Source of the DNA: Thioalkalivibrio sp. ALE14
GTDB lineage: Bacteria; Pseudomonadota; Gammaproteobacteria; Ectothiorhodospirales; Ectothiorhodospiraceae
Direction: 5' to 3'
DNA: 64,000 nt
Assembly (NCBI RefSeq): GCF_000376845.1
Contig: NZ_AQXY01000030.1
Location: forward strand, 1-64,000
This document shows, one piece after another, positions 25,568 to 34,595 of this stretch. The number at the start of each line of letters is the position of its first letter. Position 1 is the first letter of the stretch. The notes under the pieces were generated by a model. It saw only the letters and a list, made by a program, of their open reading frames with translations, was not told where the DNA came from and did no database searches. A program made the position numbers and the translations under genes.

Positions 25568-25583
25568 TGGCATGATGCCTGCA
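25568..25583 (+). promoter_or_regulatory. sigma-54 (-24/-12) promoter of glnA
   Basis: TGGCATGATGCCTGCA contains GG and GC separated by exactly ten bases, the spacing required by RpoN, and resembles TGGCAC-N5-TTGCA at most positions. With the upstream NtrC site it implies nitrogen-limitation control of glutamine synthetase. Confidence 0.7.
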
Positions 25584-25664
25584 TAGTGAATCGCGAAGCC
25601 GTGCAGGGCGCAGCAAGCCGGCCGGCCACCATTGAAGACTCAAGTAAAGACCAAGGAGATCCCC

Positions 25665-27074
25665 ATGTCCGCAGCCGACGTGCTGAACCAGATCAAGGAA
25701 AAGGAAGTGCGCTTCGTCGACTTCCGTTTTACCGACTCCAAGGGCAAGGAACAGCATGTGACCATGCCGGCCCACGACATCGATGAAGAGACCTTCGAGG
25801 AAGGCAAGATGTTCGACGGCTCCTCGATCTCCGGCTGGAAGGGGATCAACGAGTCCGACATGATCCTGATGCCGGACGCCGAGTCGGCCGTGATCGACCC
25901 GTTCTTCGAAGACATGACCATGAACATCCGCTGCGACGTGGTCGAGCCGGCCACCATGCAGGGCTACGACCGCTGCCCGCGCTCCCTGGCGCGCCGCGCC
26001 GAGGCCTACCTGCAGAGCACCGGTATCGCCGACACCGCGCTGTTCGGCCCTGAGAACGAGTTCTTCATCTTTGACGACGTGAAGTGGGGCACCAGCCTGT
26101 CCGGCTCCTACTGCCGCGTGGACTCCCAGGAGGCCTCCTGGAACTCCGAACGCGTCTACGAGGACGGCAACATCGGTCACCGCCCGGGCGTGAAGGGCGG
26201 CTACTTCCCGGTCCCGCCGGTCGACAGCCTGCACGACATCCGCTCCACCATGTGCGAAGTGATGACCGAGATGGGTCTGGAGACCGAGGTGCACCACCAC
26301 GAGGTGGCCACCGCCGGCCAGTGCGAGATCGGCGTGGGCCCGGCGACCCTGACGCAGAAGGCCGACGAGGTGCAGATCCTGAAGTACGTGGTGCAGAACG
26401 TGGCCCACATCCACGGCAAGACCGCGACCTTCATGCCCAAGCCGATCGTCGGCGACAACGGCTCCGGCATGCACGTGCACCAGTCGCTGTCCAAGGACGG
26501 CAAGAACCTGTTCTCCGGTGACCTCTACGGCGGCCTCTCCGAGACCGCGCTGTACTACATCGGCGGCATCATCAAGCACGCCCGCGCGCTGAATGCCTTC
26601 ACCAACCCGTCCACCAACAGCTACAAGCGTCTGGTCCCGGGCTTCGAGGCGCCGGTGATGCTGGCCTACTCCGCCCGCAACCGCTCCGCCTCGCTGCGCA
26701 TCCCGTTCGTGATGAACCCGAAGGGCCGCCGCGTCGAACTGCGCTTCCCGGACTCCACTGCCAACCCCTACCTCGCGTTTGCCGCGATGCTGATGGCCGG
26801 TCTGGACGGCATCCAGAACAAGGTCCACCCGGGCGACGCGATGGACAAGAACCTCTACGACCTGCCGCCGGAAGAGGAAAAGGGCATCCCGCAGGTCTGC
26901 CATTCGCTGGACCAGGCGCTGGAAGCCCTGAACCAGGACCGCGAGTTCCTGACCCAGGGTGGCGTGTTCACCGACGACATGATCGATGCCTACATCGACC
27001 TGAAGATGGAAGACGTCACGCAGATGCGCATGACCACCCATCCGATCGAGTTCGACATGTACTACAGCCTGTAA
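25665..27074 (+). CDS. glnA: type I glutamine synthetase
   Basis: 469 residues. It forms glutamine from glutamate, ammonia and ATP as a dodecamer. Visible family segments are [38 protein letters not shown] and [10 protein letters not shown]. The adenylylation tyrosine is Y398 in [10 protein letters not shown], so GlnE-type modification is expected. ATG 25665 follows CCAAGGAGATCCCC; the open frame upstream lacks similarity. Expression probably depends on NtrC and sigma-54 (sites at 25488 and 25568). A GC hairpin with T-run follows. Confidence 0.98.
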   Translation: MSAADVLNQIKEKEVRFVDFRFTDSKGKEQHVTMPAHDIDEETFEEGKMFDGSSISGWKGINESDMILMPDAESAVIDPFFEDMTMNIRCDVVEPATMQGYDRCPRSLARRAEAYLQSTGIADTALFGPENEFFIFDDVKWGTSLSGSYCRVDSQEASWNSERVYEDGNIGHRPGVKGGYFPVPPVDSLHDIRSTMCEVMTEMGLETEVHHHEVATAGQCEIGVGPATLTQKADEVQILKYVVQNVAHIHGKTATFMPKPIVGDNGSGMHVHQSLSKDGKNLFSGDLYGGLSETALYYIGGIIKHARALNAFTNPSTNSYKRLVPGFEAPVMLAYSARNRSASLRIPFVMNPKGRRVELRFPDSTANPYLAFAAMLMAGLDGIQNKVHPGDAMDKNLYDLPPEEEKGIPQVCHSLDQALEALNQDREFLTQGGVFTDDMIDAYIDLKMEDVTQMRMTTHPIEFDMYYSL

Positions 27075-27111
27075 GGCATCCGCTTCCGGCCCCTCGGGGC
27101 CGCGAGGCCTT

Positions 27112-27144
27112 CCGCCGCCGCGCCCCCGGGCCGGCGGCTTTTTT
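27112..27144 (+). terminator. intrinsic terminator after glnA
   Basis: GC-rich stem (gccgccg... paired with ...ccggcggc) followed by six T residues, about 40 bp after the glnA stop. Confidence 0.8.
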
Positions 27145-27235
27145 GTGTCTGCCGGCCGGCCCCACGAAGACGGCCGAGGACACGCCCCGGACCCATCACG
27201 GCCTGGCGGGACGGGGACGGAAGCCGCAAATGAAG

Positions 27236-27264
27236 GGCCCCGCGAATCGTCGATCCGCGGGGCC
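27236..27264 (-). terminator. hairpin after asnB
   Basis: A nine-bp perfect stem, ggccccgcg with its inverse, around an 11-base loop lies 54 bp past the asnB stop. The minus-strand T-run is weak (cttcattt), so efficiency is uncertain. Confidence 0.55.
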
Positions 27265-27317
27265 TTCTTGCGTGGCACCGGGAGGACGCTCCCGGGCCTC
27301 TGACCGGCGATCGGCAA

Positions 27318-29336
27318 TCAGGCGTGCCAGCCGAACTCCTCGGCCTTTTGCTGCGCCAGCGCCGGGATGTCGGTGGCGACGAATTTCTCGTACAGCACCT
27401 GGACCCCGATCATGTGATTGATCACCGCGTCCAGCTGGACCTGGGTGGCGGCCGGGGTGTCCTCGGACTCGTGCAGCTCGAACACCTGGCGTACACCCTC
27501 CGGATCCAGCAGGCCGGCCTCCTCGACCTTCTCCGGGGCGAGGTAGCGATCGGCCAGGGCCTTCATCGCGGCCCACTTGACCGGGTCGGTATGCGCCGGC
27601 GGCGCCATGAACGCGAACTTCTCGCGCTCGTAGAGCACCTTCGGCAACAGACCCTTCATCGACTCGCGCAGCACGTACTTCTCGGTCGGGCCCTTGATGC
27701 GCATGGTCGGCGGCAGGTGGGCAGCGAACTCGGCCAGGTGGTGATCGAGGAACGGCGGGCGTGCCTCCATCGAGTTGGCCATGTCCATGCGATCGCCGCC
27801 CCAGGTCAGGATCTGGCCCTCCAGCATGGTCTTGATCCAGACGTACTGGGCCTTGTCCAGCGGATGACGACCTTCCAGCATGTCGTTGTCCAGGGCGTTG
27901 GCGATCGCCTTGCCCGGCTGGTAGCCCTGCATGCGCTCGCGGCGTTTCGGGTGCAGCAGGCCCGGCACGTGGTCGGCCGCGGCCAGCCACGGCTGCAGGC
28001 AGGACGGCGTGAACCCCATCATCTTCGTGAACTCGGGATCGTCCACCTCGTCCTCGGCCAGCATCGCGCCGGAGACCAGTTCGTTGGACTCGTTCAGCAT
28101 CTGCTGCCAGGCCTGGCGGTCGGCCTCCGGCAGGGTGTCCAGGCCGTGCAGGAACATGTCGCGGCGGAACGCCGGGTAACCACCGAACAGCTCGTCCGAG
28201 CCCTCGCCGGTGACCACCACCTTGTAGCCGGCCTTGTTCACGTGGCGGCTCATCAGCAGCTTGGCCACGCCGAGGGTGTTGTAGATGGTGCGCTCGGCGT
28301 GCCACAGGGCCTCTTCGAAGTTGTCGTAGAGGTGGTCCGCGTTCAGGGTCATGATGTCCTGGTCGGCGCCGACACTCTCCGCCATCTCGCGGGCGATCGC
28401 GGTCTCGTCGTAGTCGGCGTTGTCGAAGCCGATGGTGAAGGCCTTGACCGGCGACTGCTGGCTGGCCGAGGCCAGCCCCAGGGTGATGCAGGAGTCGATC
28501 CCGCCGGAAAGGTAGCAGGCGACCGGCACATCGGCCTCCAGGCGCAGCTGCACGGCCTCCATCAGCTTCTCGCGCACGCCCTCGATCCAGTAGTCCTCGT
28601 CGGTCTCGCTCTCGGGCGGGCGTTCGGAGGCCAGCGGGAAGTCCATGTCCCAGTACTTCTCCTGGCGGATCTTCAGCTTCCCGTGGGCACGCTCGACGAT
28701 CACCATGTGCCCGGGCTTCACCTGCTGGATGCCCTCGAAGGCGGTGGTGCCGGGCACCATGGTCTGCATCAGCTGGTGGTACAGGCCGTCGTCGGAGAAC
28801 TGGCGCGGGACGTCGGGGTTGGCGAACAGCACCTTCAGTTCGGAGCCGAACACGAAGCTGCCGTTGGCCTCGGTGAAGTACAGCGGCTTGATACCGAAGC
28901 GGTCGCGGATCAGCACCAGCCGGTCGTGCTCGCGGTCGTACAGCGAGATCGCGAACTCGCCGCGGAAGTGCTTCACCGCGTCCTCCAGACCCTCGCGCTG
29001 GTACAGGTGCATGACCATCTCGGAGTCGCTCTTGGTGCGGAACTTGACGCCGCGCGAGGTGAGATCCGTGCGGATGCGCTTGTAGTCGTACAGCTCGCCG
29101 TTGACCGCGGTCATGATCTCGCCGTTGGTCATGCAGAACGGCTGGCGACCGCGGTTCTCGTCCAGGTCGATGATCGACAACCGGGCGTGGGAGAAACCCA
29201 CACCGCGGTCATCCTGCGTCTTGTAGCCGAAGCCGTCGGGCCCTCGGTGATACTGGATCGCGGCCATGTTGACCAGAGTTTGCGGGTCGACCTTGCGGTT
29301 CGGGTCGGCGTGGAAGATTCCGGCAATGCCACACAT
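27318..29336 (-). CDS. asnB: glutamine-hydrolysing asparagine synthase
   Basis: 672 residues. An N-terminal class II glutaminase domain begins with the nucleophile Cys2 (MCGIAGIFHAD), and the synthetase domain carries the PP-loop YLSGGIDSC. It converts aspartate to asparagine using glutamine. It is longer than the 554-residue E. coli enzyme and resembles the amidotransferase group with about 630-670 residues, so a role in amidating another carboxylate cannot be excluded. AAGGAGACATGCC precedes the ATG. It is convergent with glnA, whose product supplies its nitrogen donor, and follows the carbamoyltransferase gene on the same strand after 98 bp. Confidence 0.9.
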   Translation of the reverse strand: MCGIAGIFHADPNRKVDPQTLVNMAAIQYHRGPDGFGYKTQDDRGVGFSHARLSIIDLDENRGRQPFCMTNGEIMTAVNGELYDYKRIRTDLTSRGVKFRTKSDSEMVMHLYQREGLEDAVKHFRGEFAISLYDREHDRLVLIRDRFGIKPLYFTEANGSFVFGSELKVLFANPDVPRQFSDDGLYHQLMQTMVPGTTAFEGIQQVKPGHMVIVERAHGKLKIRQEKYWDMDFPLASERPPESETDEDYWIEGVREKLMEAVQLRLEADVPVACYLSGGIDSCITLGLASASQQSPVKAFTIGFDNADYDETAIAREMAESVGADQDIMTLNADHLYDNFEEALWHAERTIYNTLGVAKLLMSRHVNKAGYKVVVTGEGSDELFGGYPAFRRDMFLHGLDTLPEADRQAWQQMLNESNELVSGAMLAEDEVDDPEFTKMMGFTPSCLQPWLAAADHVPGLLHPKRRERMQGYQPGKAIANALDNDMLEGRHPLDKAQYVWIKTMLEGQILTWGGDRMDMANSMEARPPFLDHHLAEFAAHLPPTMRIKGPTEKYVLRESMKGLLPKVLYEREKFAFMAPPAHTDPVKWAAMKALADRYLAPEKVEEAGLLDPEGVRQVFELHESEDTPAATQVQLDAVINHMIGVQVLYEKFVATDIPALAQQKAEEFGWHA

Positions 29337-29434
29337 GGCATGTCTCCTTGGTTATCCGTTCGGGGCGAGCGGGGCGCGGGCCGGGCTTGTCCGGCGCGCC
29401 ACGCCGCTCGCGGTTCAAATGAAAAGGTGGGGCG

Positions 29435-30517
29435 TCAGCCCTCCGGGGTGTCCATCACCGCGCTGATGCGGCGCACCACCGTGGTCAGCAGCGCCATGCG
29501 CACGAACACGGCCCCGCGGGCCTGGGCGAAGTACCAGTTGTGCGGGGTGTCGTCGAGATCGGTGGACAGCTCGTCGCCGCGCGCCAGCGGGTGCATGATG
29601 ATCGCCCCCTTCTTCAGCGGCGAATTGCGGTCCAGCTTCAGACCCTCGCCCATCGACTCGAAGGTATCGCCGACCCAGGCGATGGCGTTGATGTAGACGA
29701 CATCCAGCTCCGGCAGCACCGGGTCCAGATCGTGGACCACCCGCAGGGAAAGCCCCGCCTGTTCCAGCTCTTCGCGCTGGCCGGGGTCGAAGTTCTCGTC
29801 CTCGCGCGAGATGATCACGACCTCTTCGATCGCCTCCGGGAACAGGCTCAGCAGGCGCAGCAGCGAACGCACCGTGCGCATCCGCGACGGCACCCCGATG
29901 ATGCCGACCTTGATGCGGTCTTGCGGGGCCACCTGCCCGGCGAACAGCTCCGGGCGCCACTTGGCCAGGGTGTAGACATCGGCGAGCGCCTGGGTCGGGT
30001 GCTCGTCGATGCCGTTGCCGGCATTCACCAGCGGGATGCGCAGGTTCTCCAGCATGTTGTGCGCCGCCTCGCCATCCGAGGAGCGCAGCACCAGCACGTC
30101 ACCGTAGTTGTTGAACATCTCGGCGATGTCCGCCAGCGACTCGCCCTTGGCGATGCCGGTGCTCTTGGGGTCGGTGATCGACATCACCGCCCCGCCGAGG
30201 CGGTGCCAGGCGCTCTCGAATGACAGCCGGGTGCGCGTGGACGGCTCGTAGAACGCGCTGATCAGGATCTTGCCCGCCAGCGGCAGGTGCATCAGCGCCG
30301 GCGTGGTCTCGTACTGCGCCGCCAGGCGGAACAGCTGCAGCAGCTCGTCGCGCGAGAACTGCTGGCTGGAGACCACATGCGCGGCGGCCAGCTTGAGGAG
30401 CGGATCCGGATCTTCCTCCACCGCGTCCAGCAGCGCCTTCGGCCGGTCGGTGCCAGCGGCGCCGTCTTTCGGGTGGAGCACGTGCAGGGGATCTTCGGTG
30501 TAGTTCACCAGAGGCAT
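29435..30517 (-). CDS. pyrB: aspartate carbamoyltransferase-type catalytic chain
   Basis: 360 residues. The carbamoyl-phosphate motif is FYEPSTRTRLSFESAW (S93-T-R-T-R97). HPTQALADVYTL (173-) and MHPLARGDELSTDLDDTPHNWYFAQ correspond to the aspartate side of PyrB. Relative to E. coli PyrB the N-terminus is about 40 residues longer. It is the last gene of an operon with N-carbamoyl hydrolase, amidohydrolase and symporter genes, so besides pyrimidine synthesis it could handle carbamoyl groups from a degraded compound (inference). The frame is open upstream to 30670; ATG 30517 is preceded by ggaaaaaagg. The start codon lies inside the 40-residue peptide gene. Confidence 0.82.
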   Translation of the reverse strand: MPLVNYTEDPLHVLHPKDGAAGTDRPKALLDAVEEDPDPLLKLAAAHVVSSQQFSRDELLQLFRLAAQYETTPALMHLPLAGKILISAFYEPSTRTRLSFESAWHRLGGAVMSITDPKSTGIAKGESLADIAEMFNNYGDVLVLRSSDGEAAHNMLENLRIPLVNAGNGIDEHPTQALADVYTLAKWRPELFAGQVAPQDRIKVGIIGVPSRMRTVRSLLRLLSLFPEAIEEVVIISREDENFDPGQREELEQAGLSLRVVHDLDPVLPELDVVYINAIAWVGDTFESMGEGLKLDRNSPLKKGAIIMHPLARGDELSTDLDDTPHNWYFAQARGAVFVRMALLTTVVRRISAVMDTPEG

Positions 30518-30627
30518 CCTTTTTTCCAGTCGCGGATAAACAGGGCAAGCAGCAGGATCGGGGTCAGGGTCGCCACGCTGGTGGCGATGACCACGATCAC
30601 GGACAGTGCGGTAATCGAGATCGTCAT
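30505..30627 (-). CDS. symporter small accessory membrane peptide
   Basis: A 40-residue ORF. One long hydrophobic helix (residues 3-32, ITALSVIVVIATSVATLTPI and on) is followed by a basic-aromatic tail, RDWKKGCLW. Its ATG overlaps the symporter stop (ATGA), and its end runs 13 bases into the carbamoyltransferase gene. Small single-helix proteins encoded directly after sodium:solute symporters are known as symporter small accessory proteins, and this fits by size, place and topology. It probably binds the symporter in the inner membrane. The pattern of tight overlaps argues that it is translated. Confidence 0.7.
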   Translation of the reverse strand: MTISITALSVIVVIATSVATLTPILLLALFIRDWKKGCLW

Positions 30628-32081
30628 GCCGGCACCTCGGCGTCCGAACGGGCCAGGCGGCCCCAGTCAAACGGCCGCGGCATCAGCCAGGTGGTCAGCA
30701 CCATCACGGCCAGCGACACGGCGGCCCCGACCAGCGCGGCCACGTAGAACCCGATCAGGAAGTAGCTGGCCAGCCCGATACCGGACCCCAGTATCATCGA
30801 CCAGGCGGCGCCCTGCGGGTTCGCCTTCTGCCAGTACAGCCCGGCGACGATGGGCCAGATCGCGGAGGCCACGAAGGCCCCGGTGAAGTACAGCAGTTCT
30901 GCCAGGGAACCGACAATCGGGATCTCCCCGCGATAGCTGGCCGCCAGCCAGGTCAGCAGCCCCAGCAGCACGACGATCACCTTGGTCGCGTGGAACTGGT
31001 GCTGCTCGCTGGCCTGCGGGCGGATATGGCCGCGGTAGATGTCGCGGGTCACCAGGTCGGACGTGGCCGCCAGCAGTGAGTCGAGGCTGGAGGCCAGCGC
31101 GGCGAACACCACGATGAACACCACGATCGCACCGGTCAGGCCCAGCACCTCGGCGGCCACCAGCGGGCCGACCATGTCCGCCGCGGGGACGTTGATCCCC
31201 AGCGCCGGCGTGGCCAGCGCGATGAAGCCCGCGACGATGGGGATCGGCAGCCACAGCAGGCCGCCGAAGAGGTAGGCGCGAAAGCCCACGTTGCGGCCGA
31301 AGGCGAAGGCGCGCGACCACCAGACGTTGGAGTGGAAGATCTCGCCCACGCCAAACAGCAGGTTGTTGAACAGGAACATGATCGCCGCCGGAAACAGCAG
31401 GTTCAGCAGTTCCGGACGCTCTTCCATCAGGTTGAAGTGGATCGCCTCGAAGCCGACCTTGTCGATGGTCAGCCAGGCGATGAACGCGGCCCCGCCAATG
31501 ATGATGATGGTCTGGATGAAGTCGGTGCCGATCACCGCGCGCAGGCCGCCCAGCAGGGTGTAGACCACGCAGACAGTCAGGATGACGGTCATGCCCACGC
31601 GGTAGTCGATGCCGGCCAGGGCGTTGATCAGCACGCCACCGGCCATCGCCATCGAGACCAGCCAGCCGAAGGCGTAGATCAGCGAGACCACCAGGAATAC
31701 ACGCCAGGTGAAGGTTCCGAAGCGCAGGCGGATGAAGTCGCCGGAGGTAAACCCCCGGGGCATCAGCTCGCGAATGCGTCGCGCCAGCGGCGCGAACAGG
31801 ATCAGGCCAAGGGCACCCAGCGAGTACCCGAGCATGCCCCAGACACCCAGCTGCAGCGCGAGCTGCGGGGCCGTCATGGTGGTGTTGGCGGTCACCCAGG
31901 TGGCCATCGCCGTGGCCGTGGCCAGCGCCAGGCCGACGTTGCGCCCCGCCAGCATGTGGTCCTCGGCGGTCTTGTTGCGACGACCCAGCCACCAGCCCAG
32001 CACCACCCAGAGGACGCTGAACGCCGCCAGCAGCCCCCAGGCAATGGAAGTGGGGAGGATGGGGTCGTCGAGACCGGTCAC
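30624..32081 (-). CDS. sodium:solute symporter family transporter
   Basis: 485 residues with 12-13 predicted membrane helices, starting at GTG 32081. The SSS signature region includes GFTSGDFIRLRFGTFTWR, YTLLGGLRAVIGTDFIQ and SSLDSLLAATSDLVTRDIYR, the sodium-motive site region. Substrates of this family include urea, amino acids, pantothenate and proline. The neighbouring hydrolases suggest a ureido or carbamoyl compound (inference). The stop of the amidohydrolase gene upstream overlaps its start (GTGA), and its own stop overlaps the accessory peptide. Confidence 0.9.
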   Translation of the reverse strand: MTGLDDPILPTSIAWGLLAAFSVLWVVLGWWLGRRNKTAEDHMLAGRNVGLALATATAMATWVTANTTMTAPQLALQLGVWGMLGYSLGALGLILFAPLARRIRELMPRGFTSGDFIRLRFGTFTWRVFLVVSLIYAFGWLVSMAMAGGVLINALAGIDYRVGMTVILTVCVVYTLLGGLRAVIGTDFIQTIIIIGGAAFIAWLTIDKVGFEAIHFNLMEERPELLNLLFPAAIMFLFNNLLFGVGEIFHSNVWWSRAFAFGRNVGFRAYLFGGLLWLPIPIVAGFIALATPALGINVPAADMVGPLVAAEVLGLTGAIVVFIVVFAALASSLDSLLAATSDLVTRDIYRGHIRPQASEQHQFHATKVIVVLLGLLTWLAASYRGEIPIVGSLAELLYFTGAFVASAIWPIVAGLYWQKANPQGAAWSMILGSGIGLASYFLIGFYVAALVGAAVSLAVMVLTTWLMPRPFDWGRLARSDAEVPA

Positions 32082-32821
32082 GAGGCCTCCTGCACCTTCT
32101 TGATCTCGCGGATCGCCTCGTCGGTGGTCATCACGCGGGCGTAGCGGTCCTTGATCGTCGTAAGCGTGGCCTTCTGCATCTCCGGCGTCACCGTGGCCGT
32201 GGCGTCGTCCATCAGGGTGACATAAAAGCCCAGGTCACAGGCATCGCGCACGGCGGTGGAAACGCACTCGTTAGAGTACACGCCCACGATGAACAGCGCG
32301 GAGATGTTCAGGTTGCGCAGGATGTAGTGCAGGTTGGTGGAATTGAAGACCCCGCTGGCGGTCTTGTCGAGCACGATCTCGTCGCCCACCGGGGCCACCT
32401 GCTCGACGAACTCGGCATCCTTGGAGCCGGGGGCCGCGTGCAGGTTCAGACGCTTGTGGCCCGGGCTGCGATCGCGGCCATCGTGCGTCAGCGAGCGGAT
32501 GCGGGTATGGATCACCTCCAGCCCCTCCTCGCGGAAGGCATCCTGCAGGCGGCGCACGTTGGGCAGCACCGTCTGCTCGAGGCGGTTGAAGTAGTACTCC
32601 TGCGCCTCCAGCGGCACACCGGATTCGGCGGAATCGGCGAACACCCCGTGGCCCCGCGCGGCATCCAGATACTGGAGGTCGATGCACAGGAGCGCGACAT
32701 GGTGCTCCCGCAGCTCCTGACGCAGGACCGGTGTGGTGATCAGGCTCTCCTGGTACTGCTCGCGCAGCGGGTCCAGGGAGTCGTAATCGGTCAGGCGGGA
32801 GACGTTGTTGTTGTCGGCCAT
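32078..32821 (-). CDS. isochorismatase-family cysteine amidohydrolase
   Basis: 247 residues from ATG 32821 (MADNNNVSRLTDYD), which follows GAGAGGAAACGCCCGG. The catalytic triad of the family is present: D48 (LLCIDLQYLDA), K153 (LDKTASGVFNST) and C186 (VYSNECVSTAVRDA). Relatives hydrolyse nicotinamide, N-carbamoylsarcosine, biuret or ureidoacrylate. The context with an N-carbamoyl hydrolase favours the last three (inference). A 30-residue N-terminal extension precedes the core. Confidence 0.88.
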   Translation of the reverse strand: MADNNNVSRLTDYDSLDPLREQYQESLITTPVLRQELREHHVALLCIDLQYLDAARGHGVFADSAESGVPLEAQEYYFNRLEQTVLPNVRRLQDAFREEGLEVIHTRIRSLTHDGRDRSPGHKRLNLHAAPGSKDAEFVEQVAPVGDEIVLDKTASGVFNSTNLHYILRNLNISALFIVGVYSNECVSTAVRDACDLGFYVTLMDDATATVTPEMQKATLTTIKDRYARVMTTDEAIREIKKVQEAS

Positions 32822-32846
32822 TCCGGGCGTTTCCTCTCGTCGCGGT

Positions 32847-34088
32847 TTATTGCCGGGCCGCCAGCGCCAGGGCACTTTGCAGGGCCAGGTTGGCGCCGGT
32901 CTCGATGTCCTCCCAGTTTGTCCATTCCGCGGCGGAATGGCTACGCCCCTGGAGACTCGGCACGAAGATCATGCCCGTGCGGGTGATCCGGCTCATGCTC
33001 TGGGTATCGTGGGCCGCGCCACTGGGCATCGTGATGTACTCCAGCCCCATGCGTTCGGCCTGCGCCTCGATGGTCTGCACGACGCCCGGGTCGCAGCGCA
33101 CCGGATCGATCTCGGAGAGGACGTCGAACTCGAACATCAGGTCGCGCCGGCGCGCCAGGCTCGACAGGGTGCGCCGGGCCGCATGGGCCAGCGCGGTCAG
33201 GACCTTCTCGTCGGTGTCGCGCACCTCGAAGGAGAAGGTCGCCATGCCCGGCACGGTATTGGCCGCGCCGGGCGCGAGCTCCACACGCCCAATGGTCGCC
33301 CGCGAGTTGGGGCTGCCGTGTTCCTCGAGCAGGCGATTGATCTCGCCGCCGAACTCGGCCAGCCCCTGGAAGGGATCGATGCGCATGTCCATCGGCGTGG
33401 TGCCGGCGTGGTTGGGCTGGCCCTTCAGGCGCACCTCCCACTTGAACAGGCCGGTGATCGCCTCGACCACGCCGACACTGAGGCCGCGCCGGTCGAGGAC
33501 CGGCCCCTGCTCGATATGGGTCTCGATAAAGGCATGCAGGGTGTGCGGATCGCGCCGGGCGGCCAGGGCATCGTCGGCATTGAGGCCCCAGTTGGCCATC
33601 GCCTCGACCAGGGTCACGCCCTCCAGGTCGCGCGCATGGCTGATGCTCTCCGGGGTCAGCTTGCCGGCCATCGCCTGCGAGCCGAACATGCCGCCGAATC
33701 GGCCTTCCTCGTCGGTGAAGTCGATCACCTCGAGGGGGTATTCCAGATCGACCGCGTTCTCCTTGGCGGTGCGCAGCACCTCAAGCCCGATCAGCACGCC
33801 CAGGGCCCCGTCCAGCGGACCGCCGCCGGGCACCGTGTCCAGATGCGAGCCCATGGCCACCACCGGGCGCTTGCCGTCGTAGTCCAGACGGCCGTGAAGA
33901 TTCGCGGCGCCGTCCTGCCACACGTCCAGACCCGCGGCCTCCAGGCGCCCGCGAAACCACTCGCGCCCGGCGCGGTCACCCTCGCTGAAGGCGCGGCGGT
34001 GCAGGCCGCGATCCTCGTCGCGGCCGATCTGCCCCAGTTCGTTGATGTCCTGTTGCAGGCGCTGCATGTTGATCTTGAGATCCGTCAT
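32847..34088 (-). CDS. M20-family Zn-dependent N-carbamoyl amino acid / allantoate hydrolase
   Basis: 413 residues from ATG 34088, preceded by CCGGAGGTTTCC. Metal ligands are H82-x-D84 (GSHLDTVPGGGPLDGALG), D93, E127/E128 (DFTDEEGRFGG), H in AFIETHIEQGPVL and H in LQGRSHSAAEW near the end. This is the HyuC/AllC/beta-ureidopropionase pattern, enzymes that release ammonia and CO2 from N-carbamoyl amino acids or allantoate. It is the first gene of the leftward operon, 25 bp before the amidohydrolase. Substrate is not determinable. Confidence 0.9.
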   Translation of the reverse strand: MTDLKINMQRLQQDINELGQIGRDEDRGLHRRAFSEGDRAGREWFRGRLEAAGLDVWQDGAANLHGRLDYDGKRPVVAMGSHLDTVPGGGPLDGALGVLIGLEVLRTAKENAVDLEYPLEVIDFTDEEGRFGGMFGSQAMAGKLTPESISHARDLEGVTLVEAMANWGLNADDALAARRDPHTLHAFIETHIEQGPVLDRRGLSVGVVEAITGLFKWEVRLKGQPNHAGTTPMDMRIDPFQGLAEFGGEINRLLEEHGSPNSRATIGRVELAPGAANTVPGMATFSFEVRDTDEKVLTALAHAARRTLSSLARRRDLMFEFDVLSEIDPVRCDPGVVQTIEAQAERMGLEYITMPSGAAHDTQSMSRITRTGMIFVPSLQGRSHSAAEWTNWEDIETGANLALQSALALAARQ

Positions 34089-34170
34089 GGAAACCTCCGG
34101 TAGCGGGCCCACCCCGGATCACGCGAAGACGCTTTACGCAGCCACGGATCGACGAGACGGGCCGGGTGAA

Positions 34171-34572
34171 TCAGTCGCGCGGGCGACCGCGCAGGATGGC
34201 CCCGATCAGGACCAGAAAGACGACGGCGCCCACCGCAAAGAAGCCGAAGGCGCGCGCCAGGCTGTGATGCTCCACGACGACGGTGGCCTCGTCGGCCCAG
34301 GTGTCGGCATCCGCGGCGCGCAGGCGGAAGCGATACTCGCCGTCGGGCAGGCCGCTGACCACGGTGCTGGCATCACCGCCTTCGTAGACGATGCGCACAT
34401 CCTCATGGTCCGGCCCGGTGGCCCGCTCCAGCACGACGGCATCCTCGGCCTCCCAGGACAGCGTGAACCCCCCATCCGTGGAGCGCTCGGGAGGCGCGTC
34501 GAACGCCGGCTGCGCGCTCAGTGCCAGCGGCAGCCAGAACAGGAACGGCAGGAGGGGGCGAATGAGTCGCAT
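34171..34572 (-). CDS. periplasmic fibronectin type III-like protein with C-terminal anchor
   Basis: 133 residues with a signal peptide (MRLIRPLLPFLFWLPLALSA), one beta-sandwich of FN3 type (about 25-105; GFTLSWEAEDAVVLERATG, DGEYRFRLRAAD) and a C-terminal membrane helix (FGFFAVGAVVFLVLIGAIL) followed by RGRPRD. The predicted location is periplasmic, anchored in the inner membrane. No ligand is known. It lies 82 bp upstream of the hydrolase operon on the same strand and 23 bp after the marR-like gene, so it may be part of either transcript. Confidence 0.78.
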   Translation of the reverse strand: MRLIRPLLPFLFWLPLALSAQPAFDAPPERSTDGGFTLSWEAEDAVVLERATGPDHEDVRIVYEGGDASTVVSGLPDGEYRFRLRAADADTWADEATVVVEHHSLARAFGFFAVGAVVFLVLIGAILRGRPRD

Positions 34573-34595
34573 CGGGGCCTCCGCGCGGGCCGGGG

